From Larix kaempferi (lineage: Eukaryota > Streptophyta > Pinopsida > Pinales > Pinaceae): a stretch of DNA of 64,000 nucleotides. Made by a program: the position numbers and the translations under genes. Below the pieces are notes generated by a model. The model was given only the letters and a program-made list of their open reading frames with translations, did not search any database and was not told where the DNA came from. Within the stretch, counting starts at the first letter, position 1. Every line of letters starts with the position of its first letter. Of this stretch, positions 63,801-64,000 are shown in pieces. The DNA lies in the NCBI GenBank assembly GCA_027924585.1, contig BSBM01002118.1, forward strand, positions 248,001-312,000. Direction: 5' to 3'.

Positions 63801-63951
63801 TTTGACCAACTTCTCGGAATTGAAATATGAGAATAGATTTGGATGTCCCGTTGGTAGACAAATGCGCACGCCAACTTTCGTGACATTCCCAGCTATTTTC
63901 TCACCCTTTAAGCCCATGTCTAGCGAAAATGCACGGTCGATTTTCAACTTT
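60840..63951 (+). repeat. 21-monomer HOR, copy 2 (3112 bp)
   Basis: Tandem copy of 57732-60839 with several single-base indels. Most are insertions between GAAAACGC and ACGGTCG (about 60969, 62302, 62451 and 63635). Others include a T lost in GTCTCGTGG near 63256 and in GAGCTATTTCTCG near 63751. It reaches its end point just before the window ends, so a third copy may follow outside. Confidence 0.85.
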
Positions 63952-64000
63952 GACCAACTTCTCGGAATATAAATTTGAGAATAGTTTGGATGTCACATTG

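Larger units (their letters stand above)
8541..64000 (+). repeat. 148-bp satellite array, right arm
   Basis: Continuation of the same array after the retroelement, about 375 monomers in one orientation to the end of the window. No other transposable element, gene or unrelated sequence was seen in these 55 kb; every stretch read is recognisable monomer sequence. It contains four kinds of higher-order repeat, a patch rich in 1-bp indels (about 28.27-34.8 kb) and several monomer-scale scars, listed separately. A position in centromeric or pericentromeric heterochromatin is inferred from array size, homogeneity, HOR structure and near-nucleosomal monomer length. Sequence alone does not prove it. 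Confidence 0.97.

Noticed and set aside
1-64000. Hundreds of overlapping ORFs of 60-213 aa with similar translations on both strands of the array
   Set aside because: They are satellite read-through. The 148-bp period rotates the frame, the same peptide motifs appear in all three frames and on both strands, many start at TTG, and there is no codon or domain signal. The longest (31779-32420) lies in the indel-rich patch where shifts happen to keep a frame open.
1-64000. CRISPR-like regular direct repeats
   Set aside because: The repeat is contiguous with no unique spacers, the period is 148 bp, and the context is a plant retroelement.
1-64000. Assignment to a named plant species or a known centromere satellite
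   Set aside because: I do not recognise the 148-bp monomer with confidence. Period length alone is shared by unrelated satellites.

Overview
The window is almost entirely a tandem satellite DNA array from a land plant. The evidence for a plant is the embedded Ty1/copia-type retroelement, which has a plant-style copia gag, a primer-binding site for initiator tRNA-Met and TG...CA LTRs. I cannot name the species or the satellite family. No host gene, rRNA, tRNA, CRISPR or prokaryotic feature is supported. The many short open frames across the array are read-through of the satellite: 148 is not a multiple of 3, so each frame is sampled in turn, and most begin at TTG or internal codons.

Layout. 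Positions 1-4726 and 8541-64000 hold about 407 head-to-tail copies of a ~148-bp monomer (45% GC), all in the same orientation. Monomers fall into recognisable types (A to D below), with fixed short variants of 127, 133 and 142 bp. The order of types repeats over long distances, giving higher-order repeats (HORs) of several sizes from one pool of monomer blocks: about 6755 bp (8541-15295), 4122 bp = 28 monomers (three copies, 15889-28303), 5603 bp = 38 monomers (about 2.7 copies, 40359-55233) and about 3.11 kb = 21 monomers (two copies, 57732-63951). A further ~5.6-kb segment is shared between about 33.3-38.9 kb and 55.1-60.9 kb.

Positions 4727-8540 hold one 3814-bp LTR retrotransposon on the minus strand. 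It has two 703-bp LTRs (four differences), a perfect 5-bp target duplication GACCA, a PBS, a polypurine tract and one long ORF: copia Gag, a zinc knuckle, an unrecognised tail with a hydrophobic stretch, and a C-terminus resembling the end of copia RNase H. Protease, integrase and reverse transcriptase are absent, so it is non-autonomous. Empty versions of the same site exist in at least eight other places in the array, so the insertion is later than those copies.

The least ordinary signals are: (i) small insertions that recur at exactly one phase of the monomer, concentrated in a noisy patch at about 28.27-34.8 kb but also present in clean sequence, with rearrangement breakpoints within 10 bp of the same phase; (ii) nested HORs whose units look like deletion derivatives of a longer unit; (iii) CpG enrichment of the satellite beside a CpG-poor retroelement; and (iv) the gag-to-RNase-H-tail chimera. 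A centromeric role is plausible but not shown by sequence alone.
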